DNA of 35,116 nucleotides from Bacillota bacterium (GTDB lineage: Bacteria; Bacillota; Dethiobacteria; DTU022; UBA8154), in NCBI GenBank assembly GCA_012728375.1, contig JAAYFF010000031.1:1-35116 (forward strand). Direction: 5' to 3'. Shown here one piece after another: positions 24,195 to 33,339 of the stretch. Position 1 is the stretch's first letter. Every line of letters begins with the position of its first letter. The position numbers were made by a program, and so were the translations under genes. The notes under the pieces are model-generated. The model searched no databases. It saw nothing but the letters and a program-made list of their open reading frames with translations, and was not told the origin of the DNA.

Positions 24195-26960
24195 TCAGTT
24201 ATTACTGTCGCTTATTCGAACAAGTTCTTCCAATACCCCTTCCAGTTCCGTCAGAAAGCGGCCATAACCTGCCCAGTCTCCCTGCCTTTGGCTCTCCCGT
24301 GCCTGCTGGAAAAGCACCTGAGCCCTCCGGGCCAGATCCGCAACTGTGGAGGGAACCTCCTGCTCTTTTCCCGGTTCCACGATCCCGGGCTCTTCTGCAC
24401 CGGACAAACCAGAACCTGTACCTTCCGGCGGAACTTCGCCAACCGGTCCCTCTCTGGGGCCGAAAATGGAGAGCAAGGCTTCTTCCAGGGTCGGCTCCAT
24501 GACAACCGTCTCCTGGAATCCTACGATTACCCGGGCCAGTTCAGGAAGTTCGCTTTGTTCTGCCTGGAGAAAAACAGGTTCCACATAAAGAACTGTATCA
24601 TCAACCGGCAAAACGAGGAGGTTCCCCCGGAGAACATGGGAACCCCTCTGATCCCAGAGGCTCAACTGTTCTGAAATGAGGGTATCCTGGTCAATGCGCG
24701 TTTCTATCTGCATCGGTCCGAAAACAACCCTCTCCTTGGGAAAAAGGTAGACCAGGAGTTCACCGTAATTGTCCCCATCGGAACGGCCGGCCATCCAGGC
24801 AATCATGTTATCCCGATTCGACGGTGTAAAGGGAAGGATAAGAAGAAATTCCGGCTCCTCTTCCCCGGGCAACTGCAAAATTGAATAATACGGCTCCATT
24901 ACTTGAACCGAATCCCCGTATTTTTCGTTGGGGATCTGCCAAAGGTCCTCCCGGTTATAGAAAACATTGGGATCTGTCATATGATAAGTGGAAAAAACCC
25001 GCGCCTGCGTGCTAAGAAGCATTTCCGGGTAACGCAGGTGCCTGGAGATACCTTCCGGCATCTCTTCCATCTCCTTAAATAAAGCGGGGAAAATCCGTGA
25101 GTACGTCCTGATGATGGGATCTTCGGGATCAACAATATAAAAATATACATCTCCATGATAGGCATCAATAACCGCTTTAACTGAATTGCGCATATAATTT
25201 AATCCGCTGTAAGGCTGGGAATAAGGAAATTTATTCGTGACTGTATAGGCATCCAGGATCCAAAAAAGGCGCCCTTCAGAAAGTACCAGGTACGGATCAT
25301 CATCATATTGCAAAAAGGGAGCGAGGGTAGAAACACGGGAAAGAATACGGCGGTTGAACATAATACGGCTCTGTGGTGTAATCTCCCCGGAGAGAAGCAG
25401 ATTGTAATCGGAAAACTTGAGAGCATAGAGCAGGCGCCTGCCGAAACTGTTTAAAAGAACCCCTCCTTTACCCTCGTAATGAGTAAAAGCATTGGTATCT
25501 CCCACCGGATAGTTGAATTCCTGCGTCTTTGTATTGACAACAACATAATCGCTGCTGATCTCCCCGTAATAAATTTCCGGCCTGTCTAACTCCAGCCCTC
25601 CTGACAGCGCAGGCGGTATGCCCTGGATAGTAAAAACAGGCAAGCCCTGGGCTGACACCCTGGCAACCGGGTTCATGGCCAGACCGTACCCGTGAGTGTA
25701 CTGCAGGCGCAAATTCACCCAAGTCCGGGCCTGGGAAGGTAGTTTCTCCTGGTTCAGCTCCCTGGCGGAGAGCATCACCTGCCTGTATTCCCCGTCAACG
25801 ATGTAACGGTCCGTATCCACATCCACAAATTCATAATACGGCTTGATACCCTGGAGCTGATTGTAAGTCTGGCGCAGCGGACGGTAATCCCAGAGCCGCA
25901 CATTATCCAGCGTTCCCCCATTATCTTCCAGACCATCCCAGCTAAGCTCCGTACTGGCAGGGTACATTTTCACATGCATATCATCCAGCCCAAAAGCTTT
26001 TCGTGTCAGGGCAATATTGTGCTCCAAAAACGGCCGTTCCAGAACAAATTCGTTGGGCCTGACCCGAAACTGCTGAACCAGCGCCGGATAAACGCTTCCC
26101 GCCAGTAGGGACGCCCCGATAAGCAGGCCGATACTGATTAAGATCAAGCGCGTCTGTCGGCGAAAAATATTGACAATAAGCATGGCGACAATCGCCGCGG
26201 TTAGGAACAAAAGTATCCACAAAGCCGGCAGCCTGGCATGCACATCTGTATAACCCGGGCCAAAGGTTACCCCCTCGGGGGAAAGGAGCAGTTCATACAT
26301 TTTGAGGCGGTAATCCCATGCTTTAAAAAGAAAGGAAAGGGCCAGTAAAAAAGAGAGGTGCCCCTGTCCCCTCTGCGGAATAAAAAAGAACCTGTTTCCC
26401 ACCTCAACCGCAGGGTTGGAAAGAAAATAAATAATGCCTGTGCTCAAAAGAGTAAGAAAAGTCATTGTCTGCAAATAGGTGTAAAGGCTGCGCCAAAAGG
26501 GAAGCTGGAAAATATAAAAGGAGGCATCTTTTTGGAAAATGGGTTCTTTAATCCCAAATTCCATCCCCTCCATAAATTGCTGGACCGGCATCCACATGCT
26601 CCCCATATATGCGGAAAAAAAGAAGGAGGCAACAAGGCAGGCCACCAACAAAAAAAGCGTTATTTTTTCCGGAGTTAAAAACCGCCCCAGGCCGCTCAAG
26701 GCCAATTGCCCTCTTAACCCGGAATTTAAAGAAACTAGAAGAGCCTTCCTGGTAAAAAGCAAGTTGATATAGAGGAAAAGAAAGAAAAGGAGCCATGCAG
26801 CCAGACGGACGCCCCAGCGGGACAAAAAAACCTTCATAAAAACTGCTTCATAGCCAAGGTTTTGAAACCACAACCAATCCGTATACAGATTTGTAACCCA
26901 AATACCGATAAGAAAAACAAGGAACAATAAGGCATAAATCCATATTTTATATTTTTTCAT
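24195..26960 (-). CDS. UPF0182 family membrane protein
   Basis: A 921-residue protein of the conserved family UPF0182 (COG1615), whose function is unknown. The N-terminal third has about seven membrane helices, starting with a helix at 8-25 followed by the family motif TDWLWFQNLGY. The long remainder is predicted to be mainly external and contains NDNVRLWDYRPL-like and AYTVTNKFPYSQP segments typical of the family. After about residue 845 come an acidic, Pro/Gly/Glu-rich linker and a short helical tail (ARRAQVLFQQARESQRQG), also seen in relatives. The start at 26960 has no clear Shine-Dalgarno site, so translation may be weak or the start misplaced, though MKKYKIW leads straight into the first helix. 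It stands as a single gene. Confidence 0.92.
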   Translation of the reverse strand: MKKYKIWIYALLFLVFLIGIWVTNLYTDWLWFQNLGYEAVFMKVFLSRWGVRLAAWLLFFLFLYINLLFTRKALLVSLNSGLRGQLALSGLGRFLTPEKITLFLLVACLVASFFFSAYMGSMWMPVQQFMEGMEFGIKEPIFQKDASFYIFQLPFWRSLYTYLQTMTFLTLLSTGIIYFLSNPAVEVGNRFFFIPQRGQGHLSFLLALSFLFKAWDYRLKMYELLLSPEGVTFGPGYTDVHARLPALWILLFLTAAIVAMLIVNIFRRQTRLILISIGLLIGASLLAGSVYPALVQQFRVRPNEFVLERPFLEHNIALTRKAFGLDDMHVKMYPASTELSWDGLEDNGGTLDNVRLWDYRPLRQTYNQLQGIKPYYEFVDVDTDRYIVDGEYRQVMLSARELNQEKLPSQARTWVNLRLQYTHGYGLAMNPVARVSAQGLPVFTIQGIPPALSGGLELDRPEIYYGEISSDYVVVNTKTQEFNYPVGDTNAFTHYEGKGGVLLNSFGRRLLYALKFSDYNLLLSGEITPQSRIMFNRRILSRVSTLAPFLQYDDDPYLVLSEGRLFWILDAYTVTNKFPYSQPYSGLNYMRNSVKAVIDAYHGDVYFYIVDPEDPIIRTYSRIFPALFKEMEEMPEGISRHLRYPEMLLSTQARVFSTYHMTDPNVFYNREDLWQIPNEKYGDSVQVMEPYYSILQLPGEEEPEFLLILPFTPSNRDNMIAWMAGRSDGDNYGELLVYLFPKERVVFGPMQIETRIDQDTLISEQLSLWDQRGSHVLRGNLLVLPVDDTVLYVEPVFLQAEQSELPELARVIVGFQETVVMEPTLEEALLSIFGPREGPVGEVPPEGTGSGLSGAEEPGIVEPGKEQEVPSTVADLARRAQVLFQQARESQRQGDWAGYGRFLTELEGVLEELVRISDSNN

Positions 26961-27109
26961 ATTGATTTAAAAAGCCCGGTTTGCTTTACGCCAGCTTAAC
27001 AAGAAACCTAGCTTTTTGCCTCCTTCCGCCGGGCAAACCCCAGATAAAATTTAAAGCTTATGCCTTTAGTTATATACTTCACCGAATAATAAAATCCTTC
27101 AATAAGCAA

Positions 27110-27131
27110 AAAAAGCGAAAAATCGCTTTTT
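27110..27131. terminator. Intrinsic terminator downstream of comEA
   Basis: AAAAAGCGA and TCGCTTTTT form a nine-base stem with an AAAA loop. The U-run acts on either strand. It lies about 30 bases past the comEA stop codon. Confidence 0.8.
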
Positions 27132-27160
27132 CCGGAAATTTGGCAGATGTTTAAAGGTCA

Positions 27161-27817
27161 CTAATAAATGGTGATCAGCTCTCTAATGCCTTCAAGGGTT
27201 TTTTCCCCAATTCCGCTGACTTTAAGAAGATCCTCAATGCTGGAAAAATAACCGTTTTCCTCCCGGTATTTAATTATGCCCCGGGCTTTAACGGAACCGA
27301 TACCGGGAAGGGTTTCAAGCTGCGACTGCGTAGCCAGGTTAATATTTATCTTTCCACTTTGAGAAGACCCGCTTTCTGAAGGGTTTAGGCCGGTTTCATC
27401 GCCTGAGGCGCCCCCTTGCAGCTGCCGGGGGATTATAATTTGCTGCCCGTCGTAAAGGGGCTGGGCAAGATTAACCCGTTCCAAATCAGCATCCTCAAGG
27501 GCTCCTCCGGCTTTCTCAACTGCCTGATAGACTCGCGACCCTTCCTCCAGAAGATAAACCCCCGCGCGGGCAACAGCTCCGGCAACATGAACTTCAATAG
27601 TCTTTGTCTTTGTTGCTTCAGAGGAAAAATTGCCCTGGTCCGTTTCCTCACCATATAAATTACCGGATAGGGAAGGAGCTTCTTCTACCTCCTCGGAACC
27701 TCTGGTAATTTGCAAAGATTCCTGCTCGGGCAGGACAAATCTCAGCACAAAACCGAGAATGAGGAGACAACCCAGCAGGAGAACCAGTTTCTGTTCTTTT
27801 GGCGTAAGTTTCAGCAA
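27161..27817 (-). CDS. comEA: ComEA-type DNA-binding competence protein
   Basis: A 218-residue membrane-anchored protein. One N-terminal helix (about 11-28) is followed by a low-complexity linker, an SLBB domain (about 73-131; VHVAGAVARAGVYLL, DGQQIIIPR) and a C-terminal tandem helix-hairpin-helix (about 153-218; ININLATQSQLETLPGIG and LLKVSGIGEKTLEGI). In competent bacteria ComEA binds double-stranded DNA outside the membrane and delivers it to ComEC. The start is a TTG at 27817 behind AAAGGGTGGAAAGG; no ATG gives a better N-terminus. The usual partner comEC is not adjacent in this window, and the gene is followed by its own terminator. Confidence 0.92.
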   Translation of the reverse strand: MLKLTPKEQKLVLLLGCLLILGFVLRFVLPEQESLQITRGSEEVEEAPSLSGNLYGEETDQGNFSSEATKTKTIEVHVAGAVARAGVYLLEEGSRVYQAVEKAGGALEDADLERVNLAQPLYDGQQIIIPRQLQGGASGDETGLNPSESGSSQSGKININLATQSQLETLPGIGSVKARGIIKYREENGYFSSIEDLLKVSGIGEKTLEGIRELITIY

Positions 27818-28079
27818 CGCCTTTCCACCCTTTAACAGAATTGTCTTCTAGGTACCGGGCAAATTATTAGCGCAAAAATCCAGAGCACCAGACTGTTTTT
27901 TATCTTTTTCGACAAATCGCTGCGTTCTCCTGCTGGTTAACTGAAAAGTTACCAAAAAAAACAAGGGTTTCCAAATAAGCTTAACACCCTAAGATTAACG
28001 CGGATACTTTGTAAGAAGCAGGGGGATTTTAATTTTTAAGCGAAAAACTATTATAAATAATAGAAAGGGGAAAAGTATC

Positions 28080-28679
28080 TTGGCCCTCCGCAGAAAACAG
28101 CTCGGGACCTTTATCTTTGTCTTGCTGTGGACATTGCTGGTCCTCTATCCCCGTCCGGCAGAACTGCTAACAAGCATGCGCAGGCTGCTTGCACCTCCAA
28201 TTGATCCTCAGGCCGTGGAAAAAATAATTTTCCTTCTTCCCAGCAAGGAGGATCCCGCGCTGGTGGAAAAATTTATCTTACAAGAGTTTCCCTATCTTTA
28301 CGATTGGCAAAACTTTAACCTTCCCTGGTATTTTCCTACTGCTGAGGAGGCCATGGAAAAAGGGGGAGGCGATTGTAAAACCCGCTTTATTATTTTGGCC
28401 TCCACCCTTGAGGCACTGGGCATCTCTTATGAAACCTTCATTTCCCCCTCCCATATCTGGGTTTACTATGAGGGGAAAAAAGATAGCGGCATTGAAAATA
28501 AAGAAGCCGCCCTTATACGTTGGGACGGCGAAAAGCTGAGCCTGAAAGTGCCGGAAGAAGTAAGCTGGCCGGAAAACCTTGAAATTTTTTATGAAGCCTT
28601 CTGGCTTCATATGCCTTTAAGAAAAAAGATTACTCTTCTTTGCGGATTTATTTTTGCTTTTTATCTGTTAAAGAAATGA
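28080..28679 (+). CDS. Membrane-anchored transglutaminase-like protein
   Basis: A 199-residue protein with a hydrophobic segment near each end (about 8-25 and 181-196) and a small transglutaminase-like core between. Catalytic-type residues are Cys99 in GGGDCKTRF and His125 in SPSHIWVYY; the third member of the triad is not obvious. The pattern of a GDC motif followed by helix ILASTLEALG is typical of this superfamily, which includes cysteine proteases and inactive binding proteins. The TTG at 28080 is preceded by AAAGGGG nine bases away. The 3' end overlaps the convergent radical SAM gene by 12 bases. The substrate is unknown. Confidence 0.7.
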   Translation: MALRRKQLGTFIFVLLWTLLVLYPRPAELLTSMRRLLAPPIDPQAVEKIIFLLPSKEDPALVEKFILQEFPYLYDWQNFNLPWYFPTAEEAMEKGGGDCKTRFIILASTLEALGISYETFISPSHIWVYYEGKKDSGIENKEAALIRWDGEKLSLKVPEEVSWPENLEIFYEAFWLHMPLRKKITLLCGFIFAFYLLKK

Positions 28680-30101
28680 AAAAGTAAAGTATGGGAAATG
28701 GCTGTCTAAACCCTGATAATGTTCCCCGCACAGATCAAATCCTCGGCGATCAAAAGAAGCAAGAGGCACCAAAACATGCAGAGGTTCCGCGGGATAGCCA
28801 TATCCGGAAGCGACCTCCTCAAGGTGCGCCCGTAGATCGGCAACCGTCAGCAGCCCGGCACAGCAGATGGAACCGCCAAAAAAAAGATTTTCAACAGGGC
28901 TGATGCGGATCGCCTCCGGCAGAAGGCCTTTTCGTCCTGCTGCCTCCCAGAGGGGAGCAGCTACCCGGGAGGTAAGGAGCAAGACAGGTCTGCCGCGCCC
29001 CTTGGCCGCTGCTTTCCTCACTTCTGTAAACAGCCGGGGGTGAAGGTCGGCATTAAAAACAAGACCGGAAGACCGGCCGGCCTTTTTAGAAATCCTGAAC
29101 GCCAAATCTCCGGCATGCAAAGGCACCTCTTCATTTCTGCCCGGTCGATTGATGCTCACAAGGGGATCAGCCGCGCTTTGGATGCGGTAAAAGGCATCTG
29201 TTCCCGAAACAACCTTTTTCCCGTTCACAGCAACGATCAGATCGCCCCTTTTTATTCCCGCTTCACGGGCAGGCGATGAGCCGATAACTCCTTCCACCTT
29301 GGCCAGGAGGTCCTTTTTCACAGGAGGCTCCAGGGTGAGGGGATGCTCGATCTTTTCCCTTATCCCGGCCAGAAAAGTATCCAGTTCCTCCCACAAAGAA
29401 GGAGCAAAGCGCAGGGAAGGATGGGCATACGCAGTATAACCAGGCAAGAACACACGGGTAGTCATCGCTCCCTCTTCCTCCAGAAAGTAAAGGGTTTCTT
29501 TAAGGTCCTCCCAGCCGCACAGGTGCGGAAGGGCCACCACGCTGCCGTGAAAGGAAAGCCCGTTTTCCCGGCAGAGCGATAAGCTGCGCAAAACATTTTC
29601 CGGATGGGGATCGCCCATAATTCTGGATCGCTGCGCAAGAGATGCGCTGTTCAGAGAAATGATCAGCTCTATTCCCGCCCCTTGCTCTGGACGGTTTAAA
29701 GACGCAAGTTTCCCGACTTTTTCAGCTGTCAGACAGGTGCCGTTGGTGGTGATCTGCAGGGGAGTGCGGGGAAAACGGCGCCGGATCTCTTTTAAAATCT
29801 CGAAAAAGAAGGGGTGGGTAAAGGGCTCTCCTTCGCAGAGCCGGGTCGAAGATTCACCGATAATTATTTTCCGGGAACCGTCAAGAAGAGGAATCAGCTC
29901 TTTCAACCAGTCTTCGGAGAGAGGTGCAAAAGAAAAAGTTTGCACGCCCGGGGGATTCTGGAGGTGGCTGCAGAAAAGACAGCGCAGATTGCAGGAGGAG
30001 GTAAGGGGAAGAACATTATCCCTGGAGACTGCTTCAAGGAGGAGCGTCCAGAGCTGCTCCTTAAAACCTCCTTTTCCCTTCGCGGGCTTTTTCTTACCCA
30101 T
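28668..30101 (-). CDS. Radical SAM protein with internal PDZ domain and DUF512-like C-terminus
   Basis: About 477 residues. An N-terminal radical SAM domain carries the [4Fe-4S] motif CNLRCLFC (CX3CX2C, near residues 37-44), followed by TTNGTCL and ELIISLNS strands typical of the barrel. A PDZ-like module follows at about 270-325 (SPAREAGIKRGDLIVAVNGKKV). The end resembles DUF512, with VENLFFGGSICCAGLLTVADL. Radical SAM proteins with PDZ and DUF512 are common in anaerobes, and their function is unknown, but the usual order places PDZ first. The ATG at 30101 lies 11 bases behind GGAGG; the GTG at 30113 overlaps that site. It stands downstream of leuS with a gap of about 115 bases. Confidence 0.82.
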   Translation of the reverse strand: MGKKKPAKGKGGFKEQLWTLLLEAVSRDNVLPLTSSCNLRCLFCSHLQNPPGVQTFSFAPLSEDWLKELIPLLDGSRKIIIGESSTRLCEGEPFTHPFFFEILKEIRRRFPRTPLQITTNGTCLTAEKVGKLASLNRPEQGAGIELIISLNSASLAQRSRIMGDPHPENVLRSLSLCRENGLSFHGSVVALPHLCGWEDLKETLYFLEEEGAMTTRVFLPGYTAYAHPSLRFAPSLWEELDTFLAGIREKIEHPLTLEPPVKKDLLAKVEGVIGSSPAREAGIKRGDLIVAVNGKKVVSGTDAFYRIQSAADPLVSINRPGRNEEVPLHAGDLAFRISKKAGRSSGLVFNADLHPRLFTEVRKAAAKGRGRPVLLLTSRVAAPLWEAAGRKGLLPEAIRISPVENLFFGGSICCAGLLTVADLRAHLEEVASGYGYPAEPLHVLVPLASFDRRGFDLCGEHYQGLDSHFPYFTFSFL

Positions 30102-30215
30102 TTTTAAGATCACCTCCGAAACCAGCTGAAGTAAAAAATTATAAAAATTATAAAGGACCCCCTAATTTTTTCAGGGGATCCATTCACTGCAAAAGGCGCA
30201 CCTTTATCCGGTTAC

Positions 30216-32720
30216 TTAACGCACGACAATATTAACCAGTTTTCCGGGAACCGTAATCGTTTTAACAATTGTTTTTCCCTCGAGGTAAACGCGTACCTTT
30301 TCATGCCCTTTGGCAATTTCCAGTAGTTCCTCCTCGTTAGAAGTTACAGGAACCATGAGGCGTCCCCTTACCTTGCCGTTTACCTGAAAAACAACTTCCA
30401 CCTCTTCTGCCTGTAAAACATCAGGATTATAGGTCGGCCACGGCTGCATGTGGATGCTTTCACTGTGCCCGCAGAGATGCCAGAGCTCCTCAGTAATATG
30501 CGGGGCAAAAGGAGCGAGAATAACAAGCAATTTTTCCAGTGCGTCCGCCAGGAAAGGCGCAGCGCCAATGGCATCCTTCTTGGCCACCTCATTAAAGTAG
30601 GCATAAAAAGCGTTGACCAGCTCCATAATGGCGCTGATGGCCGTATTAAAATTAAAGCGCTCTTCAATATCAACGGTTACTCTTTTTATCGTTTCGTGAA
30701 GGGTCCGCTGTAGCTTTTCCTCCTCCGCCCCCAGCGCCGAAAAACCGTCTTCTGCCGGTTTACTGCCGGAACTTGCAGCAGTAAAAAGATGCATATTCTG
30801 TTCGAAAAGCCTCCAGACCCGGCGCAAAAAGCGATGGCAGCCTTCCACGCCCTGGTCGTTCCAGTCAAGGTCTTTTTCCGGAGGAGCGGCAAACAAGATA
30901 AAAAGCCGGCCCGTATCCGCGCCGTAGCGCTGAATAATTTCATCCGGGCTGACAACGTTCCCTTTGGATTTGGACATTTTCGCTCCGTCCTTATAAACCA
31001 TTCCCTGGGCCAGCAGCCGCTGGAAAGGCTCTGAAGCATCGACCAGGCCGCAATCCTGCAAAAATTTTGTAAAGAAACGGGAGTAAAGGAGGTGGAGCAC
31101 CGCGTGTTCGATTCCGCCGATATACTGATCTACAGGCAGCCAGTAGTCCACTTTTTCCTTCATAAAGGGACGCTTATCCTGGTGGGGATCAGCATAGCGC
31201 ATGTAATACCATGAAGAGCAGAAAAAAGTGTCCATGGTATCTGTTTCACGACGGGCTTTGCCTCCGCAGCCGGGGCAGGTGGTCTCCACAAATTCCCGGC
31301 ATTCGGCCAGCGGGGACTGCTGCGCTCCTGCCAGGTTAATTCCCGTCGGAAGCAAGACCGGAAGATCTTCCTCCGGAACAGGCAGGGTCCCGCATTCCGG
31401 GCAATAGATAATGGGGATAGGCGTTCCCCAATAGCGCTGCCTGGAGATTAGCCAGTCCCGCAGGCGGTAGCGGACGCGGTAACCGCCTTTCCCTCGTTCT
31501 TTGAGCCATTCGGTGATGGCATCCTTTGCTTTAACGCTGTCCATACCGTTAAATTCTCCCGAATTTACCAGGATCCCCGGTTCTTCGTAAGCCTCCGTAA
31601 GGGGGCCGGCCGTCAGATCCCGCTCGGGAGAGTTGACCACTACCCGCACGGGGAGATTGTAGCGCTTGGCCAGGAGAAAGTCCCGCTGGTCGTGGGCAGG
31701 CACGCCCATTACCGCTCCGGTGCCATAGCTCATAAGCACATAATTGCCCACCAGGATGGGAATCTCCTCCCCATTAGCAGGGTTAATGGCTGTCCCGCCG
31801 GTAAAGAGCCCGACCTTCTCCGTCTCGGCAGAGGTCCTGGTGATCTCGCTTTCCCGCTGCATCTCCCGGATAAATTTCCTAATCTCCTCTTCTTGCGGCT
31901 TGCCGGCAATAAGCTTCTCTACGAGAGGGTGCTCCGGAGCGAGCACCATGTAAGTTACTCCAAAAATTGTATCAGGGCGGGTGGTAAAAACCGTCAGGTC
32001 TTCTCCTGTTTCTTTAACGGTAAAAGTAATATCCGTCCCGTAGCTGCGGCCGATCCAGTTTTCCTGCATAATTTTTACTCTTTGCGGCCATCCTTCCAGA
32101 AGGCTGATATCATCCAACAGGCGGTCTGCGTAATCCGTAATTTTTAAAAACCACTGTTCCAGCTCCCGGGGAGAGACCTCGCTGCCACAGCGCCAGCACC
32201 CGCCGTTGACCACCTGCTCGTTGGCCAGGACTGTCTCGCAAGAAGGGCACCAGTTTACGGGAGATTTTTTCTTATAGGCCAGCCCGTGCTTATAAAAAAG
32301 GAGAAACAGCCACTGGTTCCAGCGGTAATAATCGGGAAGGCAGGTCGTAACCTCCCTTTCCCAATCGTAGCTCAGCCCCAGGGCCTTTTGCTGCTGCTTC
32401 ATGGCCGCAATATTGGAGGCGGTCCACTCGGCAGGGTCCGCACCGTGCTGTATGGCGGCATTTTCCGCCGGAAGGCCGAAAGCGTCCCATCCCATGGGAT
32501 GCAGCACATTAAAACCCTTCATCTTTAAAAAACGGGCCAGTACATCGCCGATAGAATAGACTCTCATATGTCCCATATGAAGTTTACCCGATGGATAGGG
32601 AAACATCTCCAGAACATAATACTTTTTCTTGTGGGGGTCGTTCCCCGTACGGTGAAATTCGTTTTTTTCCCAGTAATCCTGCCATTTAGGCTCTATTTCG
32701 AGCGGGTTGTATTCTTTCAT
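30216..32720 (-). CDS. leuS: Leucyl-tRNA synthetase
   Basis: An 834-residue class I aminoacyl-tRNA synthetase attaching leucine to tRNA-Leu. The HIGH box reads HMGH (residues 48-51, in PSGKLHMGHMRV) and the KMSKS box starts at Lys581 (GAKMSKSKGNVVSPDE). The CP1 editing domain lies between (TTRPDTIFGVTYMVLAPEHP). Cysteine pairs of the zinc-binding regions are visible (CPSC/CWRC and CPEC/CPGC). The C-terminal anticodon-binding and FQVNGKVRGR segments are complete. The ATG at 32720 follows GGGGG with about eight bases of spacing. An ATG seven codons earlier lacks a ribosome binding site. Unlike many Firmicute leuS genes, it has no room for a T-box: the leader is only about 60 bases. Confidence 0.97.
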   Translation of the reverse strand: MKEYNPLEIEPKWQDYWEKNEFHRTGNDPHKKKYYVLEMFPYPSGKLHMGHMRVYSIGDVLARFLKMKGFNVLHPMGWDAFGLPAENAAIQHGADPAEWTASNIAAMKQQQKALGLSYDWEREVTTCLPDYYRWNQWLFLLFYKHGLAYKKKSPVNWCPSCETVLANEQVVNGGCWRCGSEVSPRELEQWFLKITDYADRLLDDISLLEGWPQRVKIMQENWIGRSYGTDITFTVKETGEDLTVFTTRPDTIFGVTYMVLAPEHPLVEKLIAGKPQEEEIRKFIREMQRESEITRTSAETEKVGLFTGGTAINPANGEEIPILVGNYVLMSYGTGAVMGVPAHDQRDFLLAKRYNLPVRVVVNSPERDLTAGPLTEAYEEPGILVNSGEFNGMDSVKAKDAITEWLKERGKGGYRVRYRLRDWLISRQRYWGTPIPIIYCPECGTLPVPEEDLPVLLPTGINLAGAQQSPLAECREFVETTCPGCGGKARRETDTMDTFFCSSWYYMRYADPHQDKRPFMKEKVDYWLPVDQYIGGIEHAVLHLLYSRFFTKFLQDCGLVDASEPFQRLLAQGMVYKDGAKMSKSKGNVVSPDEIIQRYGADTGRLFILFAAPPEKDLDWNDQGVEGCHRFLRRVWRLFEQNMHLFTAASSGSKPAEDGFSALGAEEEKLQRTLHETIKRVTVDIEERFNFNTAISAIMELVNAFYAYFNEVAKKDAIGAAPFLADALEKLLVILAPFAPHITEELWHLCGHSESIHMQPWPTYNPDVLQAEEVEVVFQVNGKVRGRLMVPVTSNEEELLEIAKGHEKVRVYLEGKTIVKTITVPGKLVNIVVR

Positions 32721-32785
32721 GCTCAAAACCCCCAGTTTCATTGTGATTTATGGCATAAAACGCGGATAAAATGCTTTACTGCCTT

Positions 32786-32813
32786 ATTATACCCTATCCC
32801 GGTCAAAAAGCAA
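32786..32813 (-). promoter_or_regulatory. Probable promoter for leuS
   Basis: On the minus strand TTGCTT (32813-32808) is separated by 16 bases from a consensus TATAAT (32791-32786). Transcription would begin near 32780, about 60 bases before the leuS start. Confidence 0.6.
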
Positions 32814-32915
32814 GTTTAGATTCGCTCATAAGCGGCTGATGCTGCATAATTAAAATGGAACTTTAAAAAGGATTTTATTATACGGGTGTCAACATCGCAA
32901 AGGAGGAGAAAAAGG

Positions 32916-33321
32916 ATGAAGACGATTAAGATCCATAAAGAAGATGCAGTACTGCTTCTCATCGATTTTCAGGAACGGCTCATGCCGGCCATGGAAAACA
33001 ATAAGGAGCTTGCCGCGACCGTCATCAAACTTATTAGAAGACGGGCCAGAAGACCGTCATCCTGACCGGCGTGGAATCCCACGTCTGCGTGCAGCAAACC
33101 GCTTTGGATCTATTGGAAAAGGATATCATGTCTCTTTGGCAGCTGGATTGTATTTCATCCCGCCAAAACAGTGACAAAAAAAACGCCCTGAAACGCATGG
33201 CGCAGGCCGGAGAGCCTTCCTGACTACCTGTGAAGCCGTGCTTTTTGAACTTTGCCGCGGTTCTCGCCGGTCGGGCTTCAAGCAAAGCATAATTAAAGCC
33301 CGGGTTAAACCCGGGCTTTAA
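32916..33321 (+). pseudogene. Isochorismatase/nicotinamidase-family hydrolase, degraded
   Basis: Behind a perfect AGGAGGAG site, an ATG at 32916 starts MKTIKIHKEDAVLLLIDFQERL, the family N-terminus with its catalytic Asp, but the frame stops at about 33060. The family sequence resumes in another frame from 33047 as QKTVILTGVESHVCVQQTAL, with the catalytic Cys. It shifts again to GYHVSLAA, then CISSRQNSDKKNALKRMAQAG, and finally AFLTTCEAVLFELC up to the stop at 33319-33321. About 40-50 residues between residue 41 and the Cys segment are missing, including the region of the catalytic Lys. A deletion plus at least three frameshifts show a dead gene rather than a sequence error. Confidence 0.85.
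33295..33319. terminator. GC-rich hairpin between the pseudogene and bamA
   Basis: AAAGCCCGGGT (33295-33305) and ACCCGGGCTTT (33309-33319) form a perfect 11-bp stem with a three-base loop, about 20 bases past the bamA stop codon. The U-tract is short on both strands. It probably terminates bamA. Confidence 0.7.
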
Positions 33322-33339
33322 TATATACCATATTTCCTT

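Noticed and set aside
28048-28063. CTATTAT/ATAATAG inverted repeat before the transglutaminase-like gene as an operator
   Set aside because: It is a simple AT sequence that could arise by chance, and no good -35 box defines a promoter there.
30150-30180. Possible terminator between leuS and the radical SAM gene
   Set aside because: A short GGACCCC/GGGG pairing exists, but the loop is long and no T-run follows on the minus strand.
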